From Chloroflexota bacterium (lineage in GTDB: Bacteria > Chloroflexota > UBA6077 > SHYK01): a stretch of 64,000 nucleotides of DNA. A model generated the notes under the pieces. That model was not told the origin of the DNA. It worked only from the letters and a program-made list of their open reading frames with translations, and made no database searches. The position numbers were made by a program, and so were the translations under genes. Where the stretch lies: contig SHYK01000004.1 in NCBI GenBank assembly GCA_009692845.1, positions 1 to 64,000 of the forward strand, in the 5' to 3' direction. This document shows, piece by piece, positions 19,486 to 28,897 of this stretch (position 1 is its first letter; each line of letters opens with the position of its first letter).

Positions 19486-21918
19486 ATGCGGGTGCCCCTG
19501 CGCTGGCTGCGCGAGTTCGTGGACATCTCGCTTTCGGCGGACGACCTGGCCGCCCAGCTCACCGTGGCCGGCGTCGAGATCGCCGGGGTTAGCCACGTCG
19601 GCGCCGATTGGGACCGGGTGGTCATCGGCTACGTCGAGTCCATCGAGCGCCATCCGAACGCCGACCACCTGTTTGTGGCCAAGGTGCGCACCAGCGGCGA
19701 TCCGTTGACCCTGGTTACCGCCGCGCCGAACCTGAAGGCCGGCGATGTCGTACCGGTCATCCTGGCCGGCGGTCGCCTGACCCCCGATCTGGTCCTTCAG
19801 GAGCGCAATTTTCGCGGGATCCGATCCCAGGGAATGATGTGCTCCGGCGAGGAGCTCGGCGTTTCGTCCGACAAAGACAACATCTACACCCTCGAAGCGA
19901 GCGCCCCCATCGGAGCGGACCTCCGCTCTTTCCTGGCCGACGACGTCCTGGACGTTGATATGAAGCCGAATCGCCCGGACTGTCTGGGGATCCTGGGAAT
20001 CGCCCGAGAGGTGGCCGCCCTGACCGGCGCCCCGCTACGAGCGCCCGATCTGGCCGCGCCCACCGGTTCGCGTCCAGTCACCGACTACATCAAGATTTTC
20101 ATCGATGATCCCGACCTCTGTCCCCGTTATACGGCGGCTTATCTCGAAGGAGTGACGGTTGGACCATCTCCCCAGTGGATGCAACGGCGCCTCCAACAAT
20201 GCGGAATGCGGCCAATCAACAACCTGGTCGACGTCACCAACTACGTGATGTTCGAGTTGGGCCAGCCCATGCACGCCTTTGATGCGGATCGGCTGGCCGA
20301 GGCCACGGTGCGAGTGCGCCGGGCGCGGACCGGCGAGCGCCTGACCACTATCGACGGGGTGGAGCGAGAAATGCCCGCCAATGCGCTGCTCATCGCCGAT
20401 TCCGCTCGGCCGATCGGCGTGGCCGGCATCATGGGTGGCTTGGACAGCGAGATCTCCGACCAGACCACTCGCATCGTGCTCGAATCCGCCACTTTCGATG
20501 GCCCCAACATCCGGCGGACTGCCCGAGATCTCCGGCTTGCCTCCGAAGCCTCCAAGCGCTTCGACAAAGGTCTCGACGTGGAGCTTCCATCGCTTGCGTC
20601 CTACCGTGCGATTGGCCTCATGGCCGACCTCGCCGGTGGTACGAGCGCGGATGGGATCATCGACCTTCGAGCAGCGCCGCCAACCCAGCGGACGATCCAT
20701 TTCACGGGTGCCGACATCGCCGGGCTCATCGGGCGCTCCTATGCGAACGAGCTGGTCACCGACATTCTCACCCGGCTCGGTTTTGACCTCCAGCAGACCG
20801 ACGGGCACTTCGAAGCGACCGTGCCCTCCTGGCGAGGCGACGTCGAAGGCAAAGCAGACATCGCCGAAGAGGTGGCCCGAATCGCCGGCTACGACTCGAT
20901 TCCCACCGTCCTACCGTCTGGCCGCCTCCCCGCCCCCGTCGAAGAGCCCCCGCTGAAGTGGGCCGAGATCGTCCGCACCGCGTTGGCGGCGGCTGGGCTC
21001 CAGGAGATGATCAACTACTCCCTGGTCGATCCCTACTCAGTGGGCAAGCTCGACGCAAATGCGCCCTTCCCCGATATTCCGGTCGACGCGTACACCATCG
21101 CCCTGACCAACCCCATGAGCGTGGATCGGAGCCGACTCCGCTCCACCCTGCTCCCGAGCGCACTCGCAACCATCGGAACGAACCTGCGCTACCAGCCCCG
21201 GGTCTGGGTGTTCGAGCTTTCCAAGGTCTTTTTCCCGCCACTGGACCCGCTGCCCACGGAAAAGCGGCGGCTGGTCATCGCCATGGCCGGACCGCGCGAG
21301 CCGGCCGGCTGGGCCAGCCAATCCGAGCCGACCGACTTCTATGATTGCAAGGCGGCGGTGGAGGCGGCGTTCCAGGCGGTACGGGCCCAATCGCCGGTCT
21401 TCGAGCAGGCTGGCCAACTCCTCCAACGAGCGAGTTGGCTCCATCCGACTCGGGGCGCAGCGATTCGGACCGCGAGCGGCGACCCGGTTGGCTTCGTTGG
21501 TCAGGTGCACCCGCGGGTTGCCGAGCGCTTCGACATCGAGAACGTCGAAGTCTATGCCGCCGAGCTGGACTTCGACGTTTTGATCAGCCTCGCCCACGAC
21601 GAGGTGACCCTACATCCGGTGCCGCGATTCCCGGCCGTCGAGCGCGATCTGGCCATCGTGCTTGATGAATCGATCGCGCACGCTCAGGTCCATAATGCGA
21701 TTCAAGCCGCGGGCGGTCCACTGCTCGAAGCGTTGAGCCTGTTTGATCTGTACCAGGGTGCCCCGATCCCGCCCGGGAAGCGCAGCCTGGCCTTCTCCTT
21801 GATCTTCCGATCTCCCGAGCGCACGCTGGCCGAAGAAGAGGTGGTCGCCGCCATGGACGCCATTCAGGCGAATCTCACCGCCCAATTCGGCGCCTACATC
21901 CGTGGCGCATCGTCGTGA
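19486..21918 (+). CDS. pheT: phenylalanine--tRNA ligase beta subunit
   Basis: 810 aa; MRVPLRWLREFVD, GMMCSGEELG, NRPDCLGILGIAREVAALTG. Confidence 0.95.
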   Translation: MRVPLRWLREFVDISLSADDLAAQLTVAGVEIAGVSHVGADWDRVVIGYVESIERHPNADHLFVAKVRTSGDPLTLVTAAPNLKAGDVVPVILAGGRLTPDLVLQERNFRGIRSQGMMCSGEELGVSSDKDNIYTLEASAPIGADLRSFLADDVLDVDMKPNRPDCLGILGIAREVAALTGAPLRAPDLAAPTGSRPVTDYIKIFIDDPDLCPRYTAAYLEGVTVGPSPQWMQRRLQQCGMRPINNLVDVTNYVMFELGQPMHAFDADRLAEATVRVRRARTGERLTTIDGVEREMPANALLIADSARPIGVAGIMGGLDSEISDQTTRIVLESATFDGPNIRRTARDLRLASEASKRFDKGLDVELPSLASYRAIGLMADLAGGTSADGIIDLRAAPPTQRTIHFTGADIAGLIGRSYANELVTDILTRLGFDLQQTDGHFEATVPSWRGDVEGKADIAEEVARIAGYDSIPTVLPSGRLPAPVEEPPLKWAEIVRTALAAAGLQEMINYSLVDPYSVGKLDANAPFPDIPVDAYTIALTNPMSVDRSRLRSTLLPSALATIGTNLRYQPRVWVFELSKVFFPPLDPLPTEKRRLVIAMAGPREPAGWASQSEPTDFYDCKAAVEAAFQAVRAQSPVFEQAGQLLQRASWLHPTRGAAIRTASGDPVGFVGQVHPRVAERFDIENVEVYAAELDFDVLISLAHDEVTLHPVPRFPAVERDLAIVLDESIAHAQVHNAIQAAGGPLLEALSLFDLYQGAPIPPGKRSLAFSLIFRSPERTLAEEEVVAAMDAIQANLTAQFGAYIRGASS

Positions 21919-21922
21919 CCAC

Positions 21923-21967
21923 GAGCGGAGCGAGCTTTAGCGGGGTTTGGGGCAGAGCCCCAAGTTC
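21923..21967. repeat. 45-nt intergenic hairpin repeat, copy 1
   Basis: gagcggagcgagctttagcggggtttggggcagagccccaagttc; 42/45 identical to 34031..34075. Confidence 0.85.
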
Positions 21968-22053
21968 CACAGGCTCCTCCGCGTGAGACGAGCCTAGCCA
22001 TCTCGATCCTTCCCAAACACGTTCAGGCCCTCGAATTCCCCAAAATCCTGGCC

Positions 22054-24402
22054 ATGCTGCGTCGCCACACCGGCTTTACGGCGAGTGCCGCGCTGGCTGA
22101 ATCCCTCATGCCTTCGACCGATCTGACCCAGATCCTGCGTGAGCAGGATCTGGTGGCCGAGGCTCGATTCCTGCTGGAAGTACGCCCCAGCAGCGGCGTC
22201 CGGGCCGCGCACGACATCCGTCCTCATGTCCATCATGCCGCGCTGGCGGGAACCCTCCAGCCCTGGCAGCTTCTGGAGATCGGCACCACCATTGCCGCCG
22301 GAAAATCGGCCCGGGCGCTCCTGCTGCGCGAGGAATTTCAGGTTCCGAACCTGGCCAGCCACGCCGAGCGCATCGTGGACCTCACCCCTCTCCAGGAAGC
22401 CGTCCACCGAACCATGGACGACGAGGGTGCGATCCTCGATTCGGCCAGCCCCCGCCTCTATGCGCTGCGGAGCCAGCTCCACATCGCTCACGAGCGGCTG
22501 CTTCGGCGCGTGAACGAGATGATGGCCAGCGTCGGGATCCGGGACGCCCTCCAGGACATCGTAGTCACCATGCGCTCCGGTCGCTACGTCTTGCCAGTCA
22601 AAGCCGATTTCCGAGGGAGAGTGCCGGGCATCGTCCACGACCAATCGGGCAGCGGCGCCACCCTGTTCATCGAGCCACTGGCCGTCGTGGATCTCGGGAA
22701 TCATTGGCGAGAGCTGGGCCTCCAGGAGCAGGAGGAGATCGAGCATATCCTGCGCGAGCTCAGTGCCCGGGTTGCCAAGACTGCTCGCCCGCTCGTGGAT
22801 CTGGTTGAGGCGCTCGCCATCATCGACCTGGCCTTCGCCAGGGCCAAGCTGGCCCAGGAGATGCGCGCCGAGCGGCCCGTCATCGAAGCGATTCCAAAGT
22901 TCGGCCCCCTCCATGGTTCGAGGCGGGAGATCGTCTCTCTGCAGCAGGCCCGTCATCCACTCCTCCATGGTGAGGTCGTGCCGATCGACGTCATTTTGGG
23001 GGGCGACTTCGACATCTTGCTGATCAGCGGCCCCAACACCGGAGGCAAGACGGTCGCACTGAAAACCGTGGGGCTGCTGGTTCTGATGGCCCAGGCCGGG
23101 TTGCAGATTCCGGCCGCGGCCGGATCCAGGGTGGGAGTGTTCTCCGGAGTCTTCGCGGACATCGGGGACGAGCAGAGCATCGAGCAGAGCCTCTCCACTT
23201 TTTCGTCTCATGTGAGTCGGACCATTGAGATCCTGGCTGAGGTCGATTCGGAATCGCTGGTTCTGCTGGATGAGATCGGCGCGGGCACCGACCCGCTGGA
23301 GGGCGCCGCCCTGGGCCGAGCATTGCTGGGCTTCCTGGCCGATTCCCGCGTCTACGCGGTGGCCACTACCCATTCATCTGAGCTCAAGCTGTTCGCTTCC
23401 GAGCGTCAGCGAGTCGAGAACGCCTCGGTCGAATTCAACGTCGAGACGCTCCGACCTACCTATCACCTCATCATCGGCGTCCCCGGCCAGAGCAATGCCC
23501 TGACGATCGCCGAGCGGCTTGGCATGCCGGCCGCGATCATCGATGCCGCGCATCGGGCGCTGGATCCGACCGAGCGGCGGGCCGACGAGCTGCTGGGCGA
23601 CATCCACCAGCAGCTTGCCCAGGCGCGGGGTGAACGGGCGGATGCCCTCAATTTGCGGCGTCAGGCCGAAGTTGCGGCGCAGACCCTGCGAGCCCGGCTC
23701 GATGCTCTGGAGGCGCAAAAAGGAGCCATTCTTGCCGACGCCGAGGCGGAAGCCGCCGCCATGGTGGCCGAGCTTCAGCGAGAGCTGGACGGTCTTCGCC
23801 GGCAGCTGCGGGGTATGGCCGACGACCGCCGCCGGGTAACCGCTCTGGAAGAAAATCTGGCCGCGGTTTGGACGGAACATCAACAGTCCCGCCCGCCCGC
23901 GCCGCCCAGCATGGTCCCATCCGCCCGAGTGGGCGATCCGGTGACCGTGGAGCCGCTGGGCGCGGTGGGCATCGTCCGCTCCATCTCGGAGGGCGGGGAT
24001 ACCGCGGAGGTGGACGTCAGCGGCATGCGCGTCCGAGTTGCGCTCAAGGACCTGCGGGCAGCGTCGCGCTCGGCCCTCCCGAAACCTGATCGGGGCCCGG
24101 CCCGGTTCACGGCCGCCGAGGAGCGCCCGGATTTCGATCGCTGGGTCCCGCCCGCCGCCGAGCTCGACCTGAGAGGCCTGACCGGGGAAGAGGCCCGAGC
24201 CCGGCTGGATGAATATTTGAGCGAAGCCTACATGCAGGGATTGCACTCGATTCGGGTGATCCACGGCAAGGGCACCGGCGTTCTCCGGGAGGTCGTGCGG
24301 GACCTCGTCCGGGATCACGCGCTGGTCCAGAGCCACAAGCTGGCCGAGCAGCGCAACGGCGGCGATGGCGCCACCGAGGTGGAGCTGGTCGGCCGCACCT
24401 AG
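22054..24402 (+). CDS. mutS2: Endonuclease MutS2 (5' end uncertain; conserved N-terminus seems to start upstream)
   Basis: 782 aa; ISGPNTGGKTVALKTVGLLVLMAQAGL, C-terminal Smr domain LDLRGLTGEEARARLDEYL...IHGKGTGVLR. Confidence 0.93.
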   Translation: MLRRHTGFTASAALAESLMPSTDLTQILREQDLVAEARFLLEVRPSSGVRAAHDIRPHVHHAALAGTLQPWQLLEIGTTIAAGKSARALLLREEFQVPNLASHAERIVDLTPLQEAVHRTMDDEGAILDSASPRLYALRSQLHIAHERLLRRVNEMMASVGIRDALQDIVVTMRSGRYVLPVKADFRGRVPGIVHDQSGSGATLFIEPLAVVDLGNHWRELGLQEQEEIEHILRELSARVAKTARPLVDLVEALAIIDLAFARAKLAQEMRAERPVIEAIPKFGPLHGSRREIVSLQQARHPLLHGEVVPIDVILGGDFDILLISGPNTGGKTVALKTVGLLVLMAQAGLQIPAAAGSRVGVFSGVFADIGDEQSIEQSLSTFSSHVSRTIEILAEVDSESLVLLDEIGAGTDPLEGAALGRALLGFLADSRVYAVATTHSSELKLFASERQRVENASVEFNVETLRPTYHLIIGVPGQSNALTIAERLGMPAAIIDAAHRALDPTERRADELLGDIHQQLAQARGERADALNLRRQAEVAAQTLRARLDALEAQKGAILADAEAEAAAMVAELQRELDGLRRQLRGMADDRRRVTALEENLAAVWTEHQQSRPPAPPSMVPSARVGDPVTVEPLGAVGIVRSISEGGDTAEVDVSGMRVRVALKDLRAASRSALPKPDRGPARFTAAEERPDFDRWVPPAAELDLRGLTGEEARARLDEYLSEAYMQGLHSIRVIHGKGTGVLREVVRDLVRDHALVQSHKLAEQRNGGDGATEVELVGRT

Positions 24403-24483
24403 CTGACCGTGGTCTCAAATCGCTGGGCTTCAACCCGAACGCGAATAAGTGTAGGATCAAGTAGTCTCAAATAGGATTTACTG

Positions 24484-24906
24484 ATGAAATCTCAGCAGCG
24501 GGTGGGCGATCTATTCACGCCGGAACAGGCGGCTGAGTACCTCCAGGTTAATCGAGAGACGGTCTATCGCTACATCCGGGCAGGCAAGCTGGTAGCTTCT
24601 CGCCTTGGGCGCAGCTACCGAATTCCCCGGGCGAGCATCGAGATCCTTCTCTGGTCCGGCCGCACGCGCGAGGCGGGGCCATTGCGGGAGTACACCACTG
24701 GCGAGATCGAAGAGTTCCTCCAGCGAGACCAGCTCGATGAGGGCGCTCGCGCCATAGCCGATCAGTTTCTGGCCAGCAGCGCCGATCATCGCCACGCCCC
24801 CCTTGGCATCCCGCCGATCCAGTCTGGGAAGCCTTGCCACTCATTCTTGTACGCGTTGTGGGGGCTGGCGGGGATGTCCGGAGGCCGTTCATCTGATTTC
24901 GCGTAG
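24484..24906 (+). CDS. Helix-turn-helix (excisionase/MerR-like) DNA-binding protein with anomalous C-terminus
   Basis: LFTPEQAAEYLQVNRETVYRYIRAGKLVASRLGRSYRIPRASIE; last ~40 codons are antisense to the neighbouring gene. Confidence 0.7.
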   Translation: MKSQQRVGDLFTPEQAAEYLQVNRETVYRYIRAGKLVASRLGRSYRIPRASIEILLWSGRTREAGPLREYTTGEIEEFLQRDQLDEGARAIADQFLASSADHRHAPLGIPPIQSGKPCHSFLYALWGLAGMSGGRSSDFA

Positions 24907-25217
24907 GCCTTCCATTCAGCATCAGTCTTCAGTCCGAGCCCGCGAACGGATTCGCGAGCTTCAAGGAACGGCCTCCACCCTCGTCCCCGTCCTCGCGGGA
25001 CTCTCCCGCCTGGCTTCGTTCCGAGCCAGTCCGCCACTCCCTGCCACTCATTCTTGTACACACCCTGGGCACTGGATGGGATGTCGGCAGGTCTCCCACC
25101 TGATTTCGCGAAGGCCTGCCATTCAGGTTGAGTCTTCAGTCCCAAGCTGCGCGCGAAGTCCCGCGCTTCGGTGAAGGGTCTCCAGATCGCGCGACGCTTG
25201 TGTGGCCCTGGTATCAA
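24786..25217 (-). CDS. Tandem-repeat protein, two ~69-aa WRPF..AR...LGLKT..EW..[FY]AKS..RP.DIP......YKNEWQG..DW[LI]G units
   Basis: 143 aa ORF; two aligned units, DNA offset 207 bp (shared tgccactcattcttgtac at 24835 and 25042). TTG start; frame open upstream to 25367. Confidence 0.7.
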   Translation of the reverse strand: MIPGPHKRRAIWRPFTEARDFARSLGLKTQPEWQAFAKSGGRPADIPSSAQGVYKNEWQGVADWLGTKPGGRVPRGRGRGWRPFLEARESVRGLGLKTDAEWKAYAKSDERPPDIPASPHNAYKNEWQGFPDWIGGMPRGAWR

Positions 25218-25662
25218 CGTGTTTTTCCATAACTGACTGCACTCTCCCAGAGGGCACTGCGCTCCGTCCAGGAAATAGACTGACCTGTGACACTTGCAGC
25301 CACCGGTGTGGGCCGAGCGGCGATTCGATCCAGCACCCCGAGCCAGGCCCGCGACATCGCCGGCCTATCTCATTGCCGAATCGCAGGGGCACATAAATTT
25401 TCGGCGCGGGCGGAATAGAACCCTGTGTGGGAGCGCAATTCTTCAACTGACCGAACCGGTGCTGTATCCCGAACGCTCCGGCCAGGACGGCAGTAGGCAC
25501 ACTGCCCTGGGAAGCCATGCCCGTTACCGCTCCCCGATGTATTGGGCAGCCTTCGCCAGGGCCACCTGCACCAGTTTGCTCCTCAGCGCCGTGAACCGTT
25601 GCTCAGCCGTGACGGCAAAAAGCGACGCACACTTCCCGGCAGTCGATGAGGTGGTACGGGGG

Positions 25663-26230
25663 TTACCCGAGCTCCACGCCATCTTTCGTCCGGAGCGTGA
25701 GCGTGTGCGCCTCCCAGAAGGTCAAGAACAAAGCCTCGTCTTCAAGAAGAGCCTGTCGGTAGGCTTCTGCTCGAAAAACGATAGAGGAAGTTATTCAGCA
25801 GCCATTGACTGGTCATTAACCCCCCACTGAGGGCTAACCATAAGTTGCCGACGAGCAATCCTGCCACGAACGCAACGACAGCAAGCCCGGCCAGGAGCCG
25901 CATCATGGCATTTAGGCGCAATACCATTGGCCTAAATGCCATCCAAGCAAACGCGATGGGAATGACTATCCCGAGTATTGCTGGACCGACCCTCCCCCAA
26001 AACATGTACGCGGTCCCGACAGCAAGCCAAAGCGGGCTTGCCTGGATGATCTCGGCAAGTGCCGCCTGGATCCGCCACCGTTTGTTCCCCCCCTGATTTA
26101 TCAGCCACTGCCTCGCATAGTCCATGGGGACACCGAGATCGACGTCGCCTCGGGACACCGCATCTCGAAGTTCACGCAGCGTCCGGTATGGAAGACCCGT
26201 ATTTTGCAGGCCGTTTTCAGGATTCTCCAC
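25663..26230 (-). pseudogene. Membrane protein gene with probable +1 frameshift in an A5/T5 tract at 25774-25778
   Basis: ORF 25742..26230 ends ...NNFLYRFSSRSLPTGSS*; removing one T from the tract gives ...NNFLYRFRAEAYRQALLEDEALFLTFWEAHTLTLRTKDGVELG*. Confidence 0.55.
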
Positions 26231-26941
26231 TGCGGCTCTCCCTTCTTTGTGGCTGGCTACTCAGCTACGGAACCCCAAAGCAGGAACCACTGACGCTGCC
26301 CGACTTGCTGAAGGTCGCGCCTTGGCATTGGATCACGTAGCCGCACGGAGCGCCTCCCACTCGAACTGGTCTGCCAACATCTCGCCCCGTGGGGATCAGG
26401 TCCTTGAGAAAGCCTTCCGTAATTGGAAGTCCGTGGCGGACGGTACATCGACGACTGCCATCTCGCGGGGCGAAATCCACGATGCGTCGTTGGCGGCAAC
26501 CCGGCTTCCTCGAAACGGACGGCTGACCCGGGAGCCGGGGCTGCAGCGGCTGCTCTTCTTGACCGCCCATCAGCGCGCTGTAGGAGCAACATTACCGGTG
26601 ATTATATGGTTGGGGGCCGGCACGGGGAACTCAACAAATTGGTTTGGGTCGGGCCGCAGCCTTGCCTGGATCACATTCGACGACCCTCTAATCGTCGTCA
26701 AGAAACACAAACGGCTATCAGCGCGGTTTCGGGAGTCCGATTCCGTGAGATGCTTGCACTGATCGCGGGGAAGGTTCGACGCGGCAGCAGCCTCCGAGCG
26801 ATTAAAAGCAGCCTCCGAGAGGATATTCTCCGGGTTGAGGGGGGCGCTAGAGGCCCAGGCATTCGCGATGGTGGCGCCTGTGGCTGACCACCATCCCTCG
26901 CTGCGGCTGATCGCCCACTCCACCATCTCATCCAAAGCGGG

Positions 26942-27276
26942 GTGTCGCTATCGAAGCCAGACACGCTAGCCAAATCGCGGAAGGTACTTGAGGAGAGAGT
27001 CAATCCCGCTTCTGCAATTCGGTCAATCGGGGACTACGCTTACTACGGGATGGCCCTTGGCTGGCTTTCCCAGAGGAAGTCGCCACCTGGTTCGAGGCAG
27101 AGCGCCAATCCAGTGCTCTGCTTGGGGCATGGAAGAATGAATTGGGCATCGATCCTAGACCTCTCCCGCCAGAGGTGCTTTCCCTTTCGCTGACCCAGTT
27201 GCAAGATGAATTGCGCCTTCTGACGGGAGCCTACACAAAACAGTTCCGACCGGAGCTATTTCACGTGCGGGAGTAA
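26942..27276 (+). pseudogene. Possible frameshifted gene remnant of unknown family
   Basis: Frame 26942: SLSKPDTLAKSRKVLEERVNPASAIRSIGDYAYYGMA; another frame to TAA 27274-27276: WLAFPEEVATWFEAERQSSALLGAWKNELGIDPRPLPPEVLSLSLTQLQDELRLLTGAYTKQFRPELFHVRE. Confidence 0.35.
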
Positions 27277-27339
27277 TTGGGAGGTGTCTCTGAGGTCATG
27301 GTCTCAATGCGCTCTCCCCCACTAGGCATATTTGCAGAT

Positions 27340-28142
27340 ATTCGCTGTCCCCACCATCATCCCCGCCTGGGTCAACCGACTCCGATCGATGGCTACCGCC
27401 AATCCAAAGTCCCCGATCTTGGCTCTTCCGTCACTCGTGAGCCAGACTTCCCGGGCTTCAGGTCGCGATGGATGATGCCTTTCTCGTGGGCAAACTCCAG
27501 CCCCAGGGTCGTCTCGGTGGCGATCTGGATCGCTCGCTCGATGGACACCCGGTGATCGGGGGCTTGCTCGATGAGACTCTCAACGTCGCCACCGCTCATC
27601 AGCTCCGTGACGATGAAGGGCTGCGGGCCATCGCCATTCGCAAGTGGCTCGGTGCCCAGATCGAACACCGAGACGATGTGCGGGTGGGTGCCCAGCCGAC
27701 CCATCGCCTGGGCTTCCCGGGTGATGCGCTCTTTTCCGACGTCGTCCAGGCCATCAGCCTTGATCAAGGCAAAGGCGACGTCCCGGTCCAGCAGGGTGTC
27801 GTGAGCGAGATAGACCCGCTTCTTGCCACCCTCACCCAGGAAACTTTTGACCTGATACCGGCCTTTCGCAAAAGACGTAGGGAGGGCCCGCTCAGAAACA
27901 GGAGCCTCGACCGGTCCGTCTCCAAGTGCTGCAGCCGCGCTGGCTGCCAATGGCTGGCCGCAACTGTGGCAGAACTTCGTTCCCGGTGGACTACTGCGAC
28001 CGCAAGCGGAGCAGATGATCGCGCTCACGAGCGACGCCCCGCACTCTCCACAGAACACCGCGTCATCTGGGTTGCTCCGGCCACAGCGGGCGCAGTCCAC
28101 CGCACTCCTCCGATGACGACGCGCGGCGCTCACTCGTGACAT
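27340..28142 (-). pseudogene. Zinc-ribbon plus Hanks-type Ser/Thr protein kinase, frameshifted and truncated
   Basis: Zinc ribbons CARCGRSNPDDAVFCGECG and CSACGRSSPPGTKFCHSCG; kinase to HRDLKPG, then a frameshift. The other frame continues [34 protein letters not shown] and then loses similarity. Confidence 0.8.
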
Positions 28143-28242
28143 CCGACCGCACGGGTCGTTAGTCTACATCGGCCACCCCCTGCCTACCATTGCGCCCAAA
28201 CCGACCATAGCCCCGGCAGGCAGCGTTGTCCGGGTGGTCTCC

Positions 28243-28890
28243 TCAGCGAGTGGATCGGGCAGGGACGGTAATCTGCATCTCGCATGCTTCGCCCAGCGCA
28301 ATCGTTTCGCCGGACGCATAGAGTTTCGCGGTCAGCGCGCAAAACAGCGCATCGAGCTAGTCGTGGGACGGAGCCCAGAGGGCGGGCCAGGCGCACGAGG
28401 GGAGCTCCGATTTAGCTCCGTCGATCAGGAATGCGATGCCTTCCGGTCGACTCTTGCGGGGCAGGTGGCGGCCAAATAGGATCCTTTTCACCGCGTAGGG
28501 GTAGACCTCGAGCACGGTGTATCCGCTGGCCTCGAGACGCTCCTTCAGCGCAATGGCTCGATAGACCATCTTCTTGATGATGGTCCGTTTGGTCGTCCAA
28601 AAGCAGGGGATGCCCAGAGCGGCCAACGCTCGCTCGGCGCTCCGCCCGGTGCCGGGCCCGCTGGGGACACAGCTGCAATCTTCCTCCAGGCAGCACAGGC
28701 CGGACGGAAGGTCCATCGGCGAATCGACCGCCACTACCTCGGCTCCGAGCTCCTGGAGCACGCCACAAAGCTCATCGTCACTCCGAACCTGCCGGAAAGC
28801 GACACTTCGCCCCGATGGGTCGAGCGCCGCAACGTCCACCGGACGAACGCCGGCAGTGAGGTCCACCCCCACGAAAGGGAGCGGCACCAA
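28243..28890 (-). pseudogene. DUF429-family protein with in-frame amber codon
   Basis: ORF 28357..28890 starts MVPLPFVGVDLTAGVRPVDVAAL and ends WAPSHD*; after TAG (28357-28359) the same frame reads LDALFCALTAKLYASGETIALGEACEMQITVPARSTR* to 28243. Confidence 0.7.
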
Positions 28891-28897
28891 TCGTCGC

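Noticed and set aside
21994-23373. 459-aa ORF antisense to mutS2
   Set aside because: Lies wholly opposite a strongly conserved gene; low-complexity, family-free translation typical of high-GC shadow ORFs.
26124-26762. 212-aa plus-strand ORF in the accessory region
   Set aside because: Its start is antisense to the membrane protein and it shows no recognisable motif; treated as non-coding or degenerate.
26570-26935. 121-aa minus-strand ORF (MDEMVEWAISRSEGWW...)
   Set aside because: Reads plausibly but conflicts with a plus-strand fragment, lacks a recognisable family and may itself be frameshifted; too weak to call.
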